64,000 nt of DNA, taken from assembly GCF_002355515.1 (NCBI RefSeq), contig NZ_AP014809.1, forward strand, positions 3,620,501 to 3,684,500, given 5' to 3'. Below the pieces are notes generated by a model. The model saw only the letters and a program-made list of their open reading frames with translations, was not told where the DNA came from and did no database searches. Of this stretch, positions 36,248 through 46,652 are shown piece after piece. The DNA is from Methylorubrum populi. Its GTDB lineage: Bacteria; Pseudomonadota; Alphaproteobacteria; Rhizobiales; Beijerinckiaceae. The translations under genes were made by a program, and so were the position numbers. Each line of letters starts with the position of its first letter. Position 1 is the stretch's first letter.

Positions 36248-38065
36248 GTGCAGCACGCCACCGAACTCATCTCGATCATCGCGCTCGGTCTGGTCTGCGC
36301 GTTCATCGGCGGCATGCTGGCGCAGAGGATCCGGTTGCCGCCCCTCGTCGGCTACCTCGTCGCCGGCATCGCCATCGGCCCCTTCACCCCCGGCTTCGTC
36401 GGCGATCCGGCGCTGGCGAGCCAGCTCGCCGAACTCGGCGTCATCCTGCTGATGTTCGGCGTCGGCCTGCACTTCTCCATCGGCGACCTGCTCGCGGTGC
36501 GCACCATCGCGCTGCCCGGGGCGATCGTGCAGATCGCCGTGGCGACCGCCATGGGCGCCGGCCTCGCCTGGGGCTTCGGCTGGGGCGCGGGGGCGGGTCT
36601 CGTCTTCGGGCTGGCACTCTCGGTGGCAAGCACGGTCGTGCTGCTTCGGGCGCTCGAAGGCCGCGGACTGCTCGATACCGACAAGGGCCGCATCGCCGTC
36701 GGCTGGCTGATCGTCGAGGATCTCGCCATGGTGGTGGCCCTCGTGCTTCTGCCAGCGCTGGCGCCCTCTCTCGGCGGCGAGGCGGCGGGGATGGTGGGCC
36801 ATCACGTCGCGCCCGATCACGGCCTGTGGGTCACGCTGGGGCTGACGCTGGCCAAGGTCGGCGTGTTCATCGCCGTGATGCTCATCGGCGGCCGCCGCTT
36901 CGTCCCCTACCTGCTGGCGCTGGCCGCCCGCACCGGGTCGCGGGAGCTGTTCACCCTCGCGGTGCTCGCGAGCGCGGTCGGCATCGCCTACGCCTCCTCC
37001 GAACTGTTCGGCGTGTCCTTCGCCCTCGGCGCCTTCTTCGCCGGCATGGTGCTCGCCGAATCCGACCTCAGCCATCAGGCGGCGGCCGATTCCCTGCCGC
37101 TGCAGGACGCCTTCGCCGTGCTGTTCTTCGTCTCGGTCGGCATGCTGTTCGACCCCGGCATCGTCCTGCGCGAGCCGCTCTCGATCCTCGGCGTCGTCGG
37201 CGTCATCGTGCTGGGCAAGTCGCTTGCGGCCATCGCCATCGTGCTCGCCTTCGGCCATCCCGTGGGAACGGCGCTCACCATCGCCGCCAGCCTCGCGCAG
37301 ATCGGCGAGTTCTCGTTCATCCTCGCCGGTCTCGGCATCTCCCTGAAGCTGCTGCCGCCGGAGGGACGCGACCTGATCCTCGGCGGTGCGCTCCTGTCGA
37401 TCACCCTCAACCCGCTGTTCTTCGGGCTGGCCGACCGGGTGTCGCGCTGGCTCGGCGAGCGGCCGGATCTGCGCAACCGATTCGAGCGCCGCGCCGCCGC
37501 GCCGCTGCCGGTGCGAACCGCCGCCCACGGGTTGAGCGGCCACGCCGTGATCATCGGCTACGGCCGCGTCGGCAGCGCCATCGGCAAGGCGCTGCAGGAC
37601 TGGAACCTGCCCTTCGTCGTGGTGGAGCGCGACCGCCGCCGGGTTGAGGACCTGCGGATGCAGGGCGTGCCGGCGGTGTTTGGCGACGCCACCGCGCCGG
37701 GGATCCTGGAGGCCGCCGACATCGCTTCGGCCCGCCTCGTCGTCGTCGCGACCCCCGACCCGCACCAGGCGCGGCGGCTGCTCGCCAAGGCCCGCAAGGC
37801 CAATCCGGACATCGACAGCGTGGTGCGCACCCACAGCGACAGCGAGCGCCGCCGGCTGGAGGAGGACGGCGTCGGCCTCGTCCTGATGGCCGAGCGGGAA
37901 CTGGCGCTCGGCATGATGACCTACGCGCTGCGCAGCCTCGGCGTGCGCGAGGGCGAGGCGCGGCTGTTCGTGGATTCGAGCCGCTCGGAGGGGCAGGTCG
38001 CCCCGATCTCCGAGCCTGATCAGCCGGTTCCCGAGCTGCGTCAGCGGCGTGACGAGCCGGAGTAG
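36248..38065 (+). CDS. Kef/YbaL-type cation:proton antiporter
   Basis: A 605-residue CPA2-family transporter with a GTG start behind GGGAGG. Residues 1-400 hold 12 or so membrane helices, with the ion-site segments GFVGDP, LSVASTVVLLRALEGRG and LIVEDLAMVVAL. Residues 420-540 are an RCK/TrkA-N nucleotide-binding domain (VIIGYGRVGSAIGKALQDW). The group exports K+ (or Na+) in exchange for protons and is gated by nucleotides through the RCK domain. It follows phaC by 110 bases in the same direction, probably independently. Confidence 0.92.
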   Translation: MQHATELISIIALGLVCAFIGGMLAQRIRLPPLVGYLVAGIAIGPFTPGFVGDPALASQLAELGVILLMFGVGLHFSIGDLLAVRTIALPGAIVQIAVATAMGAGLAWGFGWGAGAGLVFGLALSVASTVVLLRALEGRGLLDTDKGRIAVGWLIVEDLAMVVALVLLPALAPSLGGEAAGMVGHHVAPDHGLWVTLGLTLAKVGVFIAVMLIGGRRFVPYLLALAARTGSRELFTLAVLASAVGIAYASSELFGVSFALGAFFAGMVLAESDLSHQAAADSLPLQDAFAVLFFVSVGMLFDPGIVLREPLSILGVVGVIVLGKSLAAIAIVLAFGHPVGTALTIAASLAQIGEFSFILAGLGISLKLLPPEGRDLILGGALLSITLNPLFFGLADRVSRWLGERPDLRNRFERRAAAPLPVRTAAHGLSGHAVIIGYGRVGSAIGKALQDWNLPFVVVERDRRRVEDLRMQGVPAVFGDATAPGILEAADIASARLVVVATPDPHQARRLLAKARKANPDIDSVVRTHSDSERRRLEEDGVGLVLMAERELALGMMTYALRSLGVREGEARLFVDSSRSEGQVAPISEPDQPVPELRQRRDEPE

Positions 38066-38078
38066 GACGAAGCGCCCC

Positions 38079-39218
38079 TCAGAAGCTGTCGAGGCGGGTG
38101 ATGAAGACCGCGAGCTCGCTCTGGCGACGGATCGCGAGTTTGCCGTAGACGGCCTTCAGCTGGCTGCGCACCGTGCTCTCGCCGACGGCGAGCTGGTCGG
38201 CCACCTCCCGCGGCGCCGCACCCAGCCCGACCAGGGCGGCGACACGCGCCTCGGCCCGGGTGAGGCCGAGCTGCTCCAGAAGCGGCTCGATCGGGCGCGT
38301 GGCCGGCGCGAGCAGATCACGCAGGAGCAGGATGACGCCGCCCCCGAGACCGGCGCCGGCCGCCGGAAGAGGGTCGTCGCCGCGCAAGGGCAGCGCCTCG
38401 ACATAGAGCGGACGCCCGCCGCCCCGCCGACGCAGGAGGAGCCTCTCCTGCCGCGGCCATGTCTCTTCCGGCAGAACATCGCTGAGGAAGCGATCGAAGC
38501 GCGCAGTCTCGACCGGCTCCGCGGCGGCCGGCACGAGGCCCGTGCGCAGGATGAGGTGGCCCGTCGCCAGACGCTCGGCTGCCGGGTTGACGAGGCGGAC
38601 CCGGCCGCGGGCATCGAGAACGACGATCCCGGCCCGCATCCGCTCCAGGGCGGAGGCAAGCCCCTCCACCTCCCGGCGCAGGTCGCCGACGAGCGCCGTG
38701 AGCCGGAAGGCGCGGATAACGTGCGGTCCGATGAGCCCCAGCCGCTCGATCTCGGCGCCCTCGAAGGGCCCCTTGCCGACATCGCGCGGAGCGCTGAAGG
38801 AGAGCGTGAAGCGGTCCATCGGGTCGGCGCCGATATAGGCGCAGAGATTGCCGAGGCGGTGCCGGTCGACGAAGTGCTGGAAGAACGGGTCGGCGCGCTT
38901 CTCGTCGGCCGTGAGATACATCTCGTCGACCGTGACCGTGCCCGGCCTCATGATGCCGCGCTCCCGGCCGAGGTGGATGCGCGTGTCGTGCTGCCACCAG
39001 CCGCCGACGCCGTAATCGAGGTTCACGTCGGCGATCCGCTCGGAAGCCAGCGTCTGCGCGGTGCGCGCGGGATCGTGCGAGACGATCACGCCCCCGCGCG
39101 CGCCGACCGCATCGGCGATCCCGTCGAGGGCGCCGGACCATGCGCCGGACCCCGACTCGGGCTCGAGCGCGGCCGCGTAGCAGGCGTTGATCAGGGCAAG
39201 AGGATCGAAAGCCGACAT
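38079..39218 (-). CDS. LuxR-type transcriptional regulator with PAS-like sensor
   Basis: A 379-residue regulator from the ATG at 39218. The N-terminal 170 residues look like a ligand-sensing domain. A PAS-like segment follows near 190-270 (MRAGIVVLDARGRVRLVNPA). The last 60 residues are a LuxR/FixJ-type helix-turn-helix (LTRAEARVAALVGLGAAPRE and STVRSQLKAVYGKLAIRRQ). No phosphorylation domain is seen, so it should respond to a small molecule or redox signal. Targets unknown. Convergent with the antiporter gene, 13 bases apart. Confidence 0.85.
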   Translation of the reverse strand: MSAFDPLALINACYAAALEPESGSGAWSGALDGIADAVGARGGVIVSHDPARTAQTLASERIADVNLDYGVGGWWQHDTRIHLGRERGIMRPGTVTVDEMYLTADEKRADPFFQHFVDRHRLGNLCAYIGADPMDRFTLSFSAPRDVGKGPFEGAEIERLGLIGPHVIRAFRLTALVGDLRREVEGLASALERMRAGIVVLDARGRVRLVNPAAERLATGHLILRTGLVPAAAEPVETARFDRFLSDVLPEETWPRQERLLLRRRGGGRPLYVEALPLRGDDPLPAAGAGLGGGVILLLRDLLAPATRPIEPLLEQLGLTRAEARVAALVGLGAAPREVADQLAVGESTVRSQLKAVYGKLAIRRQSELAVFITRLDSF

Positions 39219-39611
39219 CGCCGACACGAATGCCCCCGCCGGTCGGCCTGCGGCGCACGTCGACCCGCCCAGGTTCGCCCGAAAGGTGAAAGACGGATTC
39301 ACCGATCGGGTCGTTTCAACCCGCTCGGATCCGCCCCTCGGAGGAAAGTGCAGTAAGCTGAAGCAGGTTTCGCGTCGGACGGCGACTACCGATCAGAAGC
39401 GATGAACCGTTTCGAGGGCGCCATCCCCAGTTGTCTCGCGACGAAGGACTGCAGCGTCGAGGTGTCGGACGAACAACGCCGCCCAAAGCGGGCAATCCGT
39501 GCGACGGGCCGGCACGGCATGTCCGCTGCGGCGTGTTCATGGCGCGGGCTCGGCGACGGCTCCGATCCGAAGAACCGGGGCGGAGTGACGATTGCCGCCC
39601 GCGGCCTTGCC
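39219..39611. other. intergenic stretch between LuxR regulator and glyS
   Basis: About 390 bases holding the upstream region of the LuxR gene and the downstream end of glyS. No coding frame, RNA or strong hairpin was recognised. Confidence 0.4.
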
Positions 39612-41786
39612 TCAGCCCTCGATGCGCGAGAAGTCGGCCACCTCGCGGGTAGCCGCGCGCAGGGCATTGAGCAGCAGGAGCCGGTTCCGGCGAAGGGCCG
39701 GATCGTCGGCGTTGACGGTGACCTTCTCGAAGAAGGCGTCCACCGGCGCCCGCAGCCGCGACAGTGCCCGCATCGCCCCGGCGAAGTCTTCGGCCGCCAC
39801 CGCCGCGGACGCTTCCTGGCGGGCCCCGGCAAGCGCTTCGGCGAGCGCCCGCTCTTCCGGCTGGCCGGAGGCCGCGAGCGCCGCATCGGGAGCGGCGTCA
39901 TAGGTGCGGCCGTCCTTCTTCTCCTCGATGCGCAGGATGTTGGCCGCGCGCTTGTAGCCGGCGAGGAGGTTTTTCCCGTCCTCGGTGGCAAGGAACGCGC
40001 CGAGCGCCTCGACGCGGCGGACGACCATCAGCAGGTCGTCCTGGCCGGGCAGCGCGAAGACGGCATCGATCAGGTCGTGGCGGGCGCCCTGGTCGCGCAG
40101 GTAGACCTTGAGGCGTTCGGCGAGGAAGGCGAGGAGATCCTTCGCCCGCGGATCGGTCAGATCGGCGTCTTCGTCGAGCGCGCCGGGTGCGGCATCACCC
40201 GACAGGTCGAGGATCGCGACAGACTTCCCCGGCAGTTCGTCGAAGGCATCCCAGATCGGCCCGTCGAGAAGCGACAGCCGCAATCCGTTCTCGAGGATCA
40301 GACGGATCACGCCGAGCGCGGCGCGGCGCAGACCGAACGGGTCCTTGCTGCCTGTCGGCTTCTCGTCGATCGACCAGAAGCCGGCGAGCAGATCGAGCTT
40401 GTCGGCCATCGCGACCGCGATCGAAACGATCTCCGTCGGCACGCGATCGCTCGGGCCGAGCGGCTTGTAATGCTCTTCGATGGCGGCCGCGACGCGGGGA
40501 TCCTCGCCCTGCAGGGTCGCATATTTGCGGCCCATCAAGCCCTGGAGTTCCGGAAACTCGCCGACCATCTCGGTCACGAGATCCGCCTTGGCGAGGCGCG
40601 CGGCCCGCTCGACGAGATCAAGGTCGAACCGGATGTCGAGGGCGGAGGCGATCCGGCGCGCCAGGCCGGCGATGCGGGTGACCCGCTCGCCCTGCGTCCC
40701 GAGCTTCTCGTGGAAGACGATCGAGTCGAGCTTCGGCAGCCGATCCTCTAACTTCGTGGCCTTGTCGGTCTCCCAGAAGAATTTTGCGTCCGAGAGCCGG
40801 GCGCGCACCACGCGCTCGTTGCCGGCGGTGATCGCCGCGCCGCCATCGGAGGCGATGAGGTTGGAGACCAGCAGGAAGGCCGGTGCCAGTTCCTCGGAAC
40901 CGGATTTGCGCAGCACGAAGCACTTCTGATTGGCGCGGATGGTGGCGCGGATCGCCTCGGCCGGGATCTCGAGGAAGCGTTCCTCGAACGCGCCCATCAG
41001 CACCACCGGCCGCTCCACCAGCCCGGCGACTTCCTCGAGCAAGCCCTCGTCCTCCACGAGGTCGAGGCCGCGGGCGAAGGCGAGGTCCTTGGCGTCGTGC
41101 AGGATGATGTCCTTGCGCCGGTCGGCGTCGAGGATCACGTCGGCGCGCTCGAGTGCCTGAACGTAGTCGTCGAAGCGGCGCACCTCGAAGGGCTCCGGCT
41201 TCAGGAAGCGGTGGCCGCTGGTGACCGTGCCGGCGGTGATGCCGTCGACGGAGAACGGCACCACCTCCGGCGTCTCGGTCTCAGGGCCGAAGGTCGCGAC
41301 GATCGATTGCAGCGGGCGCACCCAGCGCAGGGAGCCGGGCTGGGCCGAGGCCGCGCCCCAGCGCATCGATTTCGGCCAGGGGAAATTCCGGATGATGCCC
41401 GGCAGGATCTCGGCCAGCACGTCCAGCGTCTCGCGGCCGGGCCGCTCGATCACCGCGAGGTAGAACTCGCCCTTCTTCGGGTCGGTGACGGTGGTGGCCT
41501 GATCGAGGCTCGACAACCCCGCGCTCTTCAAAAAGCCCTGCACGGCGGCGTCCGGCGCGCCGAGGCGGGGCCCGCGCCGCTCCTCGCGCACGGCCTCGCC
41601 GCGGGCGGGCAGCCCGGCGACGTGCAGCGCCAGCCGCCGCGGCGTCGCGAAGGCCTTGGCGCCCTCGTAGAGGAAGCCGCGCTCCACCAGCGCGTCGGTG
41701 ACGAGCTTCCTCAGATCCTCGGCCGCGCGCCGCTGCATGCGCGCGGGAATCTCTTCGGAGCGGAGTTCGAGAAGGAGGTCAGGCAT
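39612..41786 (-). CDS. glyS: glycyl-tRNA synthetase beta subunit
   Basis: The 724-residue subunit of the bacterial alpha2beta2 enzyme that charges tRNA-Gly. Diagnostic segments are the start [20 protein letters not shown] and [17 protein letters not shown] near 47. The HD-like core [19 protein letters not shown] and the block [16 protein letters not shown] near 485 follow. A C-terminal DALR-type anticodon-binding end closes the protein. It works with glyQ at 44405, but two unrelated genes lie between them. Confidence 0.97.
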   Translation of the reverse strand: MPDLLLELRSEEIPARMQRRAAEDLRKLVTDALVERGFLYEGAKAFATPRRLALHVAGLPARGEAVREERRGPRLGAPDAAVQGFLKSAGLSSLDQATTVTDPKKGEFYLAVIERPGRETLDVLAEILPGIIRNFPWPKSMRWGAASAQPGSLRWVRPLQSIVATFGPETETPEVVPFSVDGITAGTVTSGHRFLKPEPFEVRRFDDYVQALERADVILDADRRKDIILHDAKDLAFARGLDLVEDEGLLEEVAGLVERPVVLMGAFEERFLEIPAEAIRATIRANQKCFVLRKSGSEELAPAFLLVSNLIASDGGAAITAGNERVVRARLSDAKFFWETDKATKLEDRLPKLDSIVFHEKLGTQGERVTRIAGLARRIASALDIRFDLDLVERAARLAKADLVTEMVGEFPELQGLMGRKYATLQGEDPRVAAAIEEHYKPLGPSDRVPTEIVSIAVAMADKLDLLAGFWSIDEKPTGSKDPFGLRRAALGVIRLILENGLRLSLLDGPIWDAFDELPGKSVAILDLSGDAAPGALDEDADLTDPRAKDLLAFLAERLKVYLRDQGARHDLIDAVFALPGQDDLLMVVRRVEALGAFLATEDGKNLLAGYKRAANILRIEEKKDGRTYDAAPDAALAASGQPEERALAEALAGARQEASAAVAAEDFAGAMRALSRLRAPVDAFFEKVTVNADDPALRRNRLLLLNALRAATREVADFSRIEG

Positions 41787-41976
41787 GCGCGCGGGAATAG
41801 CCCTCCGCTCAAGCCGCGTCGAGCCGGGAGATGGGCGTCGTCTGTCACCGCGCGCGCTTCGTCATCGCGAGCGTCAGCAGGGCGATCCGGCGCGGCGATC
41901 CATTCGGATCTGGCGCTGCCCTGGTTCGCGCCGGCTTTCCCTCGCGATGAGGAGGGAAAAGATTCGGCGGCGCGAT

Positions 41977-43878
41977 CTAACCGATCGGCCCGCCCCCTTT
42001 GCGCGTCACCGTCACCACCGACGGCCGAGGCGGCATGTCGGGCGAAAAATCCGGCCAGCGCGTCGAGGGCTTCTCGTAGGAGCCCAACGCCCCCTCCTCG
42101 TCGGGCTCGCCGGGATGCTGGACCGCGACGAAGAAGGTCCCGTCGTCGGGGGTGAAGCAGGGGCCGCACATCTCGGCGCCCACCGGCACCCGCAGGAAGT
42201 GGCGCGCGGTGCCCCGGCGCGGCCCTTCCGTCTCCACCGCCCAGATGCCGTCGGCCCGGCCCGTGGCGCGGCGGTTGTTGCCGTCGGTGGCAATCCAGAG
42301 GCGGCCGCGCCCGTCGAAGGTGCAGTTGTCGGGCATGCCGAACCAGCCGTTCTCGGTGGTGAGCGCGGAGAAACTCGCCTTCACCTCGGGCTTGGCCGGG
42401 TCGCCGCAGCGCACCAGCACCTCCCAGCGGAAGGTCTCGGCACCGTGGTCGGTCTGGTCGGGAGCGATCTCGATGACGTGCCCGAAGGCGTTGGGGCCGC
42501 GCGGGTTGCTCGGGTCGGTCTGGTCGGCCGCGCGCTTCACGTTGTTGGTCAGCATCACGTAGACGCGGCCGGTCTGCGGGTTCGCCTCGATGTCCTCGGG
42601 GCGGTCCATCGGCGTGGCGCCGAGCCTCTTGGCGGCGCGGCGGGTCTCGATCAGCACGTCGGCCTGGGACGCGAAGCCGTTCTCCGCATCGAGCCCGTTC
42701 GCGCCATGCACCAGCGGCAGCCAGCGGCCGGTGCCGTCCGGCTCGAACCGGGCGACGCTGAGGGTGCCGGAATCGAGGAGATCGGCGTTGGCGCCGCGCT
42801 CCGCCTGCACGCGGCCGGCGCTGACGAAGCGGTAGACGTGCTGGAAGCGCTCGTCGTCGCCGAGATAGATGACGTAGCGCCCGTCGAGCGCGCGCGCGCC
42901 GGCCGCGCCCTCGTGCTTGAACCGGCCGAGCGCCGTGCGCTTCTTCGGGGTCGCGCCCGGATCGAACGGATCGATCTCGACCACCCAGCCGAACCGGTTC
43001 GGCTCGTGGGGTGTCCGCGCGAGGTCGAAGCGCGGATGGAAGCGGCTCCAGGCGTATTGCAGGCTGCCCAGGCCCATCGCCTTGGCGTTGCCGGTCTCCG
43101 GATGCCCGGCGGGCAGGACGCCGCCGAAATAGTAGTTGATGTTCTCCTCACCCGAGAGCCAGGTCCCCCAGGGCGTGACGCCGCCCGAGCAGTTGTTGAT
43201 CATGCCGAGCACGCGCCGGCCGCTCGGATCGGCCTCGGTGACGAGGCGGGGATGGCCGGCCGCCGGACCGGTGAGATCCATCGGCGTCTGCGCGGTGATG
43301 CGCCGCGTGTAGGGCGAACCGATGACCGGGCGCCAGCCCTCCGCCTCGCGGAAGATCTCGACCACCGAGCCGCCATGGGCGGCCATCTCGACCGCGACCT
43401 GATCCGGACTCAGAGCCGCGATCACGGCCTTGCGGTCGGCCGCATCGAGACCGGGAAACATCAGCTCGGCATTGGTGTATTCGTGGTTGACTACGAGCAG
43501 GCCGCGCCGACCCTCGGTATCGAGCGGGATGAAGCCGACGAAATCGTTGTTGTAGCCGAGCTGGCGCTCCTGCGCCCCGGCGCTCTGCCGCCTCGGGTCG
43601 AAGGCGGGGGCGTCGGAAAACAGCGGGTCGCCCCAGCGCAGCAGGGGCTTGGCCTCGTAGCCCTCGGCCACGTGCAGATACTCATCGACGCCGGCCGTAA
43701 GTTCCGGGAAATCGAAGGCGGATGTCTCCGCCGCTGCGGCGGCAACCTGCGGCGCAACCCCGGCGGTGAGCGCGACGGCGAGCGAGCCGCGCATCAGGTC
43801 GCGCCGGGAAAAGCGGTGCGCGATCACCGCGTCGAGGGTCGGGGCGTCGGGCATGTCGGACATCGTGGCGCGTCTCAT
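41977..43878 (-). CDS. PhoX-family alkaline phosphatase
   Basis: The 633-residue protein carries a Tat signal (HRFSRRDLMRGSLAVALTAG) and so is folded before export. Family blocks: NHEYTNAELMFPG near 148, NNCSGGVTPWGTWLSGEENINYYFGG outlined near 230 to 255, and LTTENGWFGMPDNCTFDGRG (outline) near 530 with FTPDDGTFFVAVQHPGE close to the end. PhoX enzymes use calcium and iron to release phosphate from esters outside the cell. It splits glyQ from glyS. A start five codons later (ATG 43863) is equally possible. Confidence 0.92.
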   Translation of the reverse strand: MRRATMSDMPDAPTLDAVIAHRFSRRDLMRGSLAVALTAGVAPQVAAAAAETSAFDFPELTAGVDEYLHVAEGYEAKPLLRWGDPLFSDAPAFDPRRQSAGAQERQLGYNNDFVGFIPLDTEGRRGLLVVNHEYTNAELMFPGLDAADRKAVIAALSPDQVAVEMAAHGGSVVEIFREAEGWRPVIGSPYTRRITAQTPMDLTGPAAGHPRLVTEADPSGRRVLGMINNCSGGVTPWGTWLSGEENINYYFGGVLPAGHPETGNAKAMGLGSLQYAWSRFHPRFDLARTPHEPNRFGWVVEIDPFDPGATPKKRTALGRFKHEGAAGARALDGRYVIYLGDDERFQHVYRFVSAGRVQAERGANADLLDSGTLSVARFEPDGTGRWLPLVHGANGLDAENGFASQADVLIETRRAAKRLGATPMDRPEDIEANPQTGRVYVMLTNNVKRAADQTDPSNPRGPNAFGHVIEIAPDQTDHGAETFRWEVLVRCGDPAKPEVKASFSALTTENGWFGMPDNCTFDGRGRLWIATDGNNRRATGRADGIWAVETEGPRRGTARHFLRVPVGAEMCGPCFTPDDGTFFVAVQHPGEPDEEGALGSYEKPSTRWPDFSPDMPPRPSVVTVTRKGGGPIG

Positions 43879-43957
43879 CAGCCTGCGAGAGGCGGCGCGC
43901 CTACGCCCATCAGATGTCGCTTCGATGACGAAACAGCTCTGGGTGGGTGGCGGCGCT

Positions 43958-44401
43958 CTAAGGAAGCGGCGCCGACAGGAGGGCGACGAGATCCCAGGTC
44001 TCGCCCTTCAGCGATCGGACATTGGCGATCTTCCACGCGCCCGCCTCGCGCACGAGGCTGTAGCGCAGCTCCTGAGGACCGCCGTTGCGGAACGTTGCCC
44101 TGACCTCGGCCCGATCACCCTCGCTCGAGAGCGGTGCGAGCGCCAGCGACGCGGCGAAGCTCGGCTCGGTATCCTGACCGTTGACGTGAAAGGCGAAGCC
44201 CAGCCGCCCGACCTCGCCCTTGGCCTCGCGCTGGTCACGCGCATAGAGCGTGCGCAGGCGCTTGGCGTAGAAGCGCACGGCATTGATGTCGTCCGCCGCG
44301 TAGAAGGCCCGCACGGTCTCCACCGGATCGGTCGCGGATTGCGCGAAGGCCGGACCGGCGAGGAGGCCGAAGGCCAGGGCCAGGATTGCGCGGCGACGCA
44401 T
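43958..44401 (-). CDS. exported NTF2/DUF3828-like protein
   Basis: The 147-residue protein has a signal peptide (MRRRAILALAFGLLAGPAFA). The mature domain begins with DPVETVRAFYAADD and ends with VREAGAWKIANVRS...WDLVALL, the pattern of a small NTF2-like (DUF3828-type) fold. Its start is 3 bases beyond the glyQ stop, so it is co-transcribed with glyQ. The function is unknown. Confidence 0.75.
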   Translation of the reverse strand: MRRRAILALAFGLLAGPAFAQSATDPVETVRAFYAADDINAVRFYAKRLRTLYARDQREAKGEVGRLGFAFHVNGQDTEPSFAASLALAPLSSEGDRAEVRATFRNGGPQELRYSLVREAGAWKIANVRSLKGETWDLVALLSAPLP

Positions 44402-44404
44402 CGC

Positions 44405-45343
44405 TCAGGCCGCCGCGGCGTGGCCGCCGGCCTCGGTCTTCAGCCAGGCCGCGCCGCAGGCCTTGGCCAGCTCGCGTACCCGCAGGATGTAGCTCTGGCG
44501 CTCGGTGACCGAGATCACGCCGCGGGCATCGAGCAGGTTGAAGACGTGGCTCGCCTTGATGCACTGGTCGTAGGCCGGTTGCACGATACGGTGGCGCGCG
44601 CCCTCGCTCTCGGGCGCGCCGGCTTCGAGATAGAGGCGGCAGGCCTTCTCCGCGTCGGCGAAATGGCGGAACAGCATCGCCGTGTCGGCGGCCTCGAAGT
44701 TGTGGCGCGAATATTCCTGCTCGGCTTGGAGGAAGACGTCGCCATAGGTGACCTTCTCGTCACCCTCGCCGCCGTTGAAGTTGAGGTCGTAGACGTTCTC
44801 GACGCCCTGCACGTACATCGCCAGCCGCTCGAGCCCGTAGGTCAGCTCGCCGGCCACCGGCGCGCACTCGAAACCCGCGACCTGCTGGAAGTAGGTGAAC
44901 TGGCTCACCTCCATTCCGTCGCACCAGCATTCCCAACCGAGACCCCAGGCGCCGAGCGTCGGGCTCTCCCAGTCGTCCTCGACGAAGCGGATGTCGTGGA
45001 GCTTGAGATCGACGCCGATCGCCTCCAGCGAGGCGAGGTAGAGCTCCTGCAGGTTCGGCGGGTTCGGCTTCAGGATCACCTGGAACTGATAATAGTGCTG
45101 CAGCCGGTTCGGGTTCTCGCCGTAGCGCCCGTCCTTGGGACGCCGCGAGGGCTGCACGTAGGCCGCCTTCCAGGGCTTCGGGCCGAGCGCCCGCAGCGTG
45201 GTGGCCGGATGGAAGGTGCCGGCGCCGACCTCCATGTCGTAGGGCTGGAGGATCACGCAGCCCTTGGCCGCCCAGAAGCGCTGCAGGGTGAGGATCAGGC
45301 CCTGGAACGAGCGTGTGGGCGAAAGGTCGGCGTCGCTCGACAT
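44405..45343 (-). CDS. glyQ: glycyl-tRNA synthetase alpha subunit
   Basis: The 312-residue class II catalytic subunit of glycyl-tRNA synthetase. [18 protein letters not shown] opens the protein and [20 protein letters not shown] follows near 38. [20 protein letters not shown] near 83 and [19 protein letters not shown] near 143 are diagnostic. It leads a minus-strand series glyQ, small exported protein, PhoX, glyS. In most bacteria glyQ and glyS are adjacent. Confidence 0.97.
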   Translation of the reverse strand: MSSDADLSPTRSFQGLILTLQRFWAAKGCVILQPYDMEVGAGTFHPATTLRALGPKPWKAAYVQPSRRPKDGRYGENPNRLQHYYQFQVILKPNPPNLQELYLASLEAIGVDLKLHDIRFVEDDWESPTLGAWGLGWECWCDGMEVSQFTYFQQVAGFECAPVAGELTYGLERLAMYVQGVENVYDLNFNGGEGDEKVTYGDVFLQAEQEYSRHNFEAADTAMLFRHFADAEKACRLYLEAGAPESEGARHRIVQPAYDQCIKASHVFNLLDARGVISVTERQSYILRVRELAKACGAAWLKTEAGGHAAAA

Positions 45344-45424
45344 GGCAGATCCGGCAGGAGGGAAGCTGCCGGACGGTTTAAGAGTGAGGGGCGGGGTGTC
45401 AAGCGAGCCGCCCCCTCGATCCGC

Positions 45425-45583
45425 CTAGGTCCGGGGGGCGGACCGGGTGAAGCTGCGCTTGGCCGTCCGGTCCTTCGGAACGGCCTGCATCACGGGCTTG
45501 GCCGCCAGCAGACGCTTCACGCGCTCGTTGAAGTCCGTCGACGAAACGGGGCGTGCGCCCCCTTTTTCCGGAGCATGAGCCAT
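45425..45583 (-). CDS. 52-residue basic protein
   Basis: A short frame from the ATG at 45583: MAHAPEKGGARPVSS then a helical, basic stretch (FNERVKRLLAAKPVMQAVPK). It looks like a genuine small cytosolic protein of the Methylobacterium type. Evidence is limited to composition and a sensible helix. Confidence 0.45.
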   Translation of the reverse strand: MAHAPEKGGARPVSSTDFNERVKRLLAAKPVMQAVPKDRTAKRSFTRSAPRT

Positions 45584-45831
45584 ATCGGCCTCCGCATGTA
45601 CGCCCAAGGCACGGGATTGCGCGGAGGGTAGACGGGATATGGGGCGCCGGCCGGCATTTGCGAGGCGGATGTCCCGCCGCACCGCGGCGACGCCCCCGTG
45701 CGCCCCGGCACATCTTTTTCAGGTCCGCGGCCTCAGAGCGGGAACAGCAAAGGTTGCTGCCAAGTTAATCTGGCAAAGGAACAGCCCCGCTTCACTCCGA
45801 CGGTCGAGCGGATACCACTTCGAGACAGATC

Positions 45832-46074
45832 ATGCGCAAGGGATTGACTGTTTTCGCCGCGCTCGTCGCGGCCTCTCTCGCCACCACGTCGCTGGTGATG
45901 GGCGCGTCGAACGCGCTCGCCACGCCCGATGGCACCGCATCGGTGGAAAAGACGGTGGCCGTCACCCCCGTCGAAATCGCTCCGATCGCCGCCATGCCCG
46001 CGGCCGAGACCTGCACCCGCAAGGTCCGAGTGGTCTATTCCGGCTACGCCGCCCCGGCCGGCTGCGCGCGCTGA
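45832..46074 (+). CDS. small exported protein with two cysteines
   Basis: An 80-residue protein whose ATG follows a purine-rich GAGACAG. Signal peptide MRKGLTVFAALVAASLATTSL, then a Val/Thr/Ala-rich spacer. The C-terminus contains CTRKVRVVYSGYAAPAGC, whose two cysteines probably pair. The last 31 bases overlap the convergent TetR gene. Function unknown. Confidence 0.65.
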   Translation: MRKGLTVFAALVAASLATTSLVMGASNALATPDGTASVEKTVAVTPVEIAPIAAMPAAETCTRKVRVVYSGYAAPAGCAR

Positions 46075-46649
46075 GCCGCAGCCGCATCAGGCCGAACGAG
46101 ACATCGTCCCCGCAGGCCCGACAGGATCCGCTCGAACACCTCCGGCCTGTCGAGGGCGCGGGCCAGCACCACCGCTCCCTGGATGCCGCCCACGGCCTCC
46201 TCGGCGAGGGCGTTGGCCGCCTCCGGCGGGTGTCCGGCGCGGGCGAGCGCGGCGGCGAGAGCGCTGACCCAGCGGGCGAAATAGTCCCGCAGGCGGCTGG
46301 CGAAGCGGTCGCGGGCATCGCTCAGGCTGAGGGCGCCGACGAGGCAGACACGACGGCCGGAGCGGAAGTAATCGCCGGCCGTCACGAACATCGCCGCCAC
46401 GGCCGCTTCCGGCTCCTCCGCCTCCCGCAAGGGACGGAAGACGTTGGTCTCGAACCAGCCGTCGATCTCGCCGAGCACGGCCGAGGCCATCTCCTCCTTC
46501 CCGCCGGGGAAGAAGTGATAGAGGCTGCCCTTGCCGAGCCCCGTCGCCTTCGAGATCAGCGACAGGCTCGCACCCTCGTAGCCGTGCTCGCGAAACACTT
46601 CCGCCAGCAACGGCAGCACGTCGAGCCGCTCGGCGACGGTGCGGGCCAC
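46044..46649 (-). CDS. TetR-family repressor
   Basis: A 201-residue regulator starting with GTG at 46649. The N-terminal helix-turn-helix contains LLAEVFREHGYEGASLSLIS and KGSLYHFFPGGKEEM, characteristic of the TetR group that includes AcuR-like regulators. The rest is the helical ligand domain. The gene follows the NTF2-like gene after three bases, so it is co-expressed with it. Two palindromic sites lie upstream of that operon. Confidence 0.9.
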   Translation of the reverse strand: MARTVAERLDVLPLLAEVFREHGYEGASLSLISKATGLGKGSLYHFFPGGKEEMASAVLGEIDGWFETNVFRPLREAEEPEAAVAAMFVTAGDYFRSGRRVCLVGALSLSDARDRFASRLRDYFARWVSALAAALARAGHPPEAANALAEEAVGGIQGAVVLARALDRPEVFERILSGLRGRCLVRPDAAAAQRAQPAGAA

Positions 46650-46652
46650 GCG

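Noticed and set aside
35906..37834. 642-residue minus-strand frame opposite the Kef antiporter
   Set aside because: Shadow of the antiporter gene; no recognisable domain and a composition of reversed membrane-helix codons.
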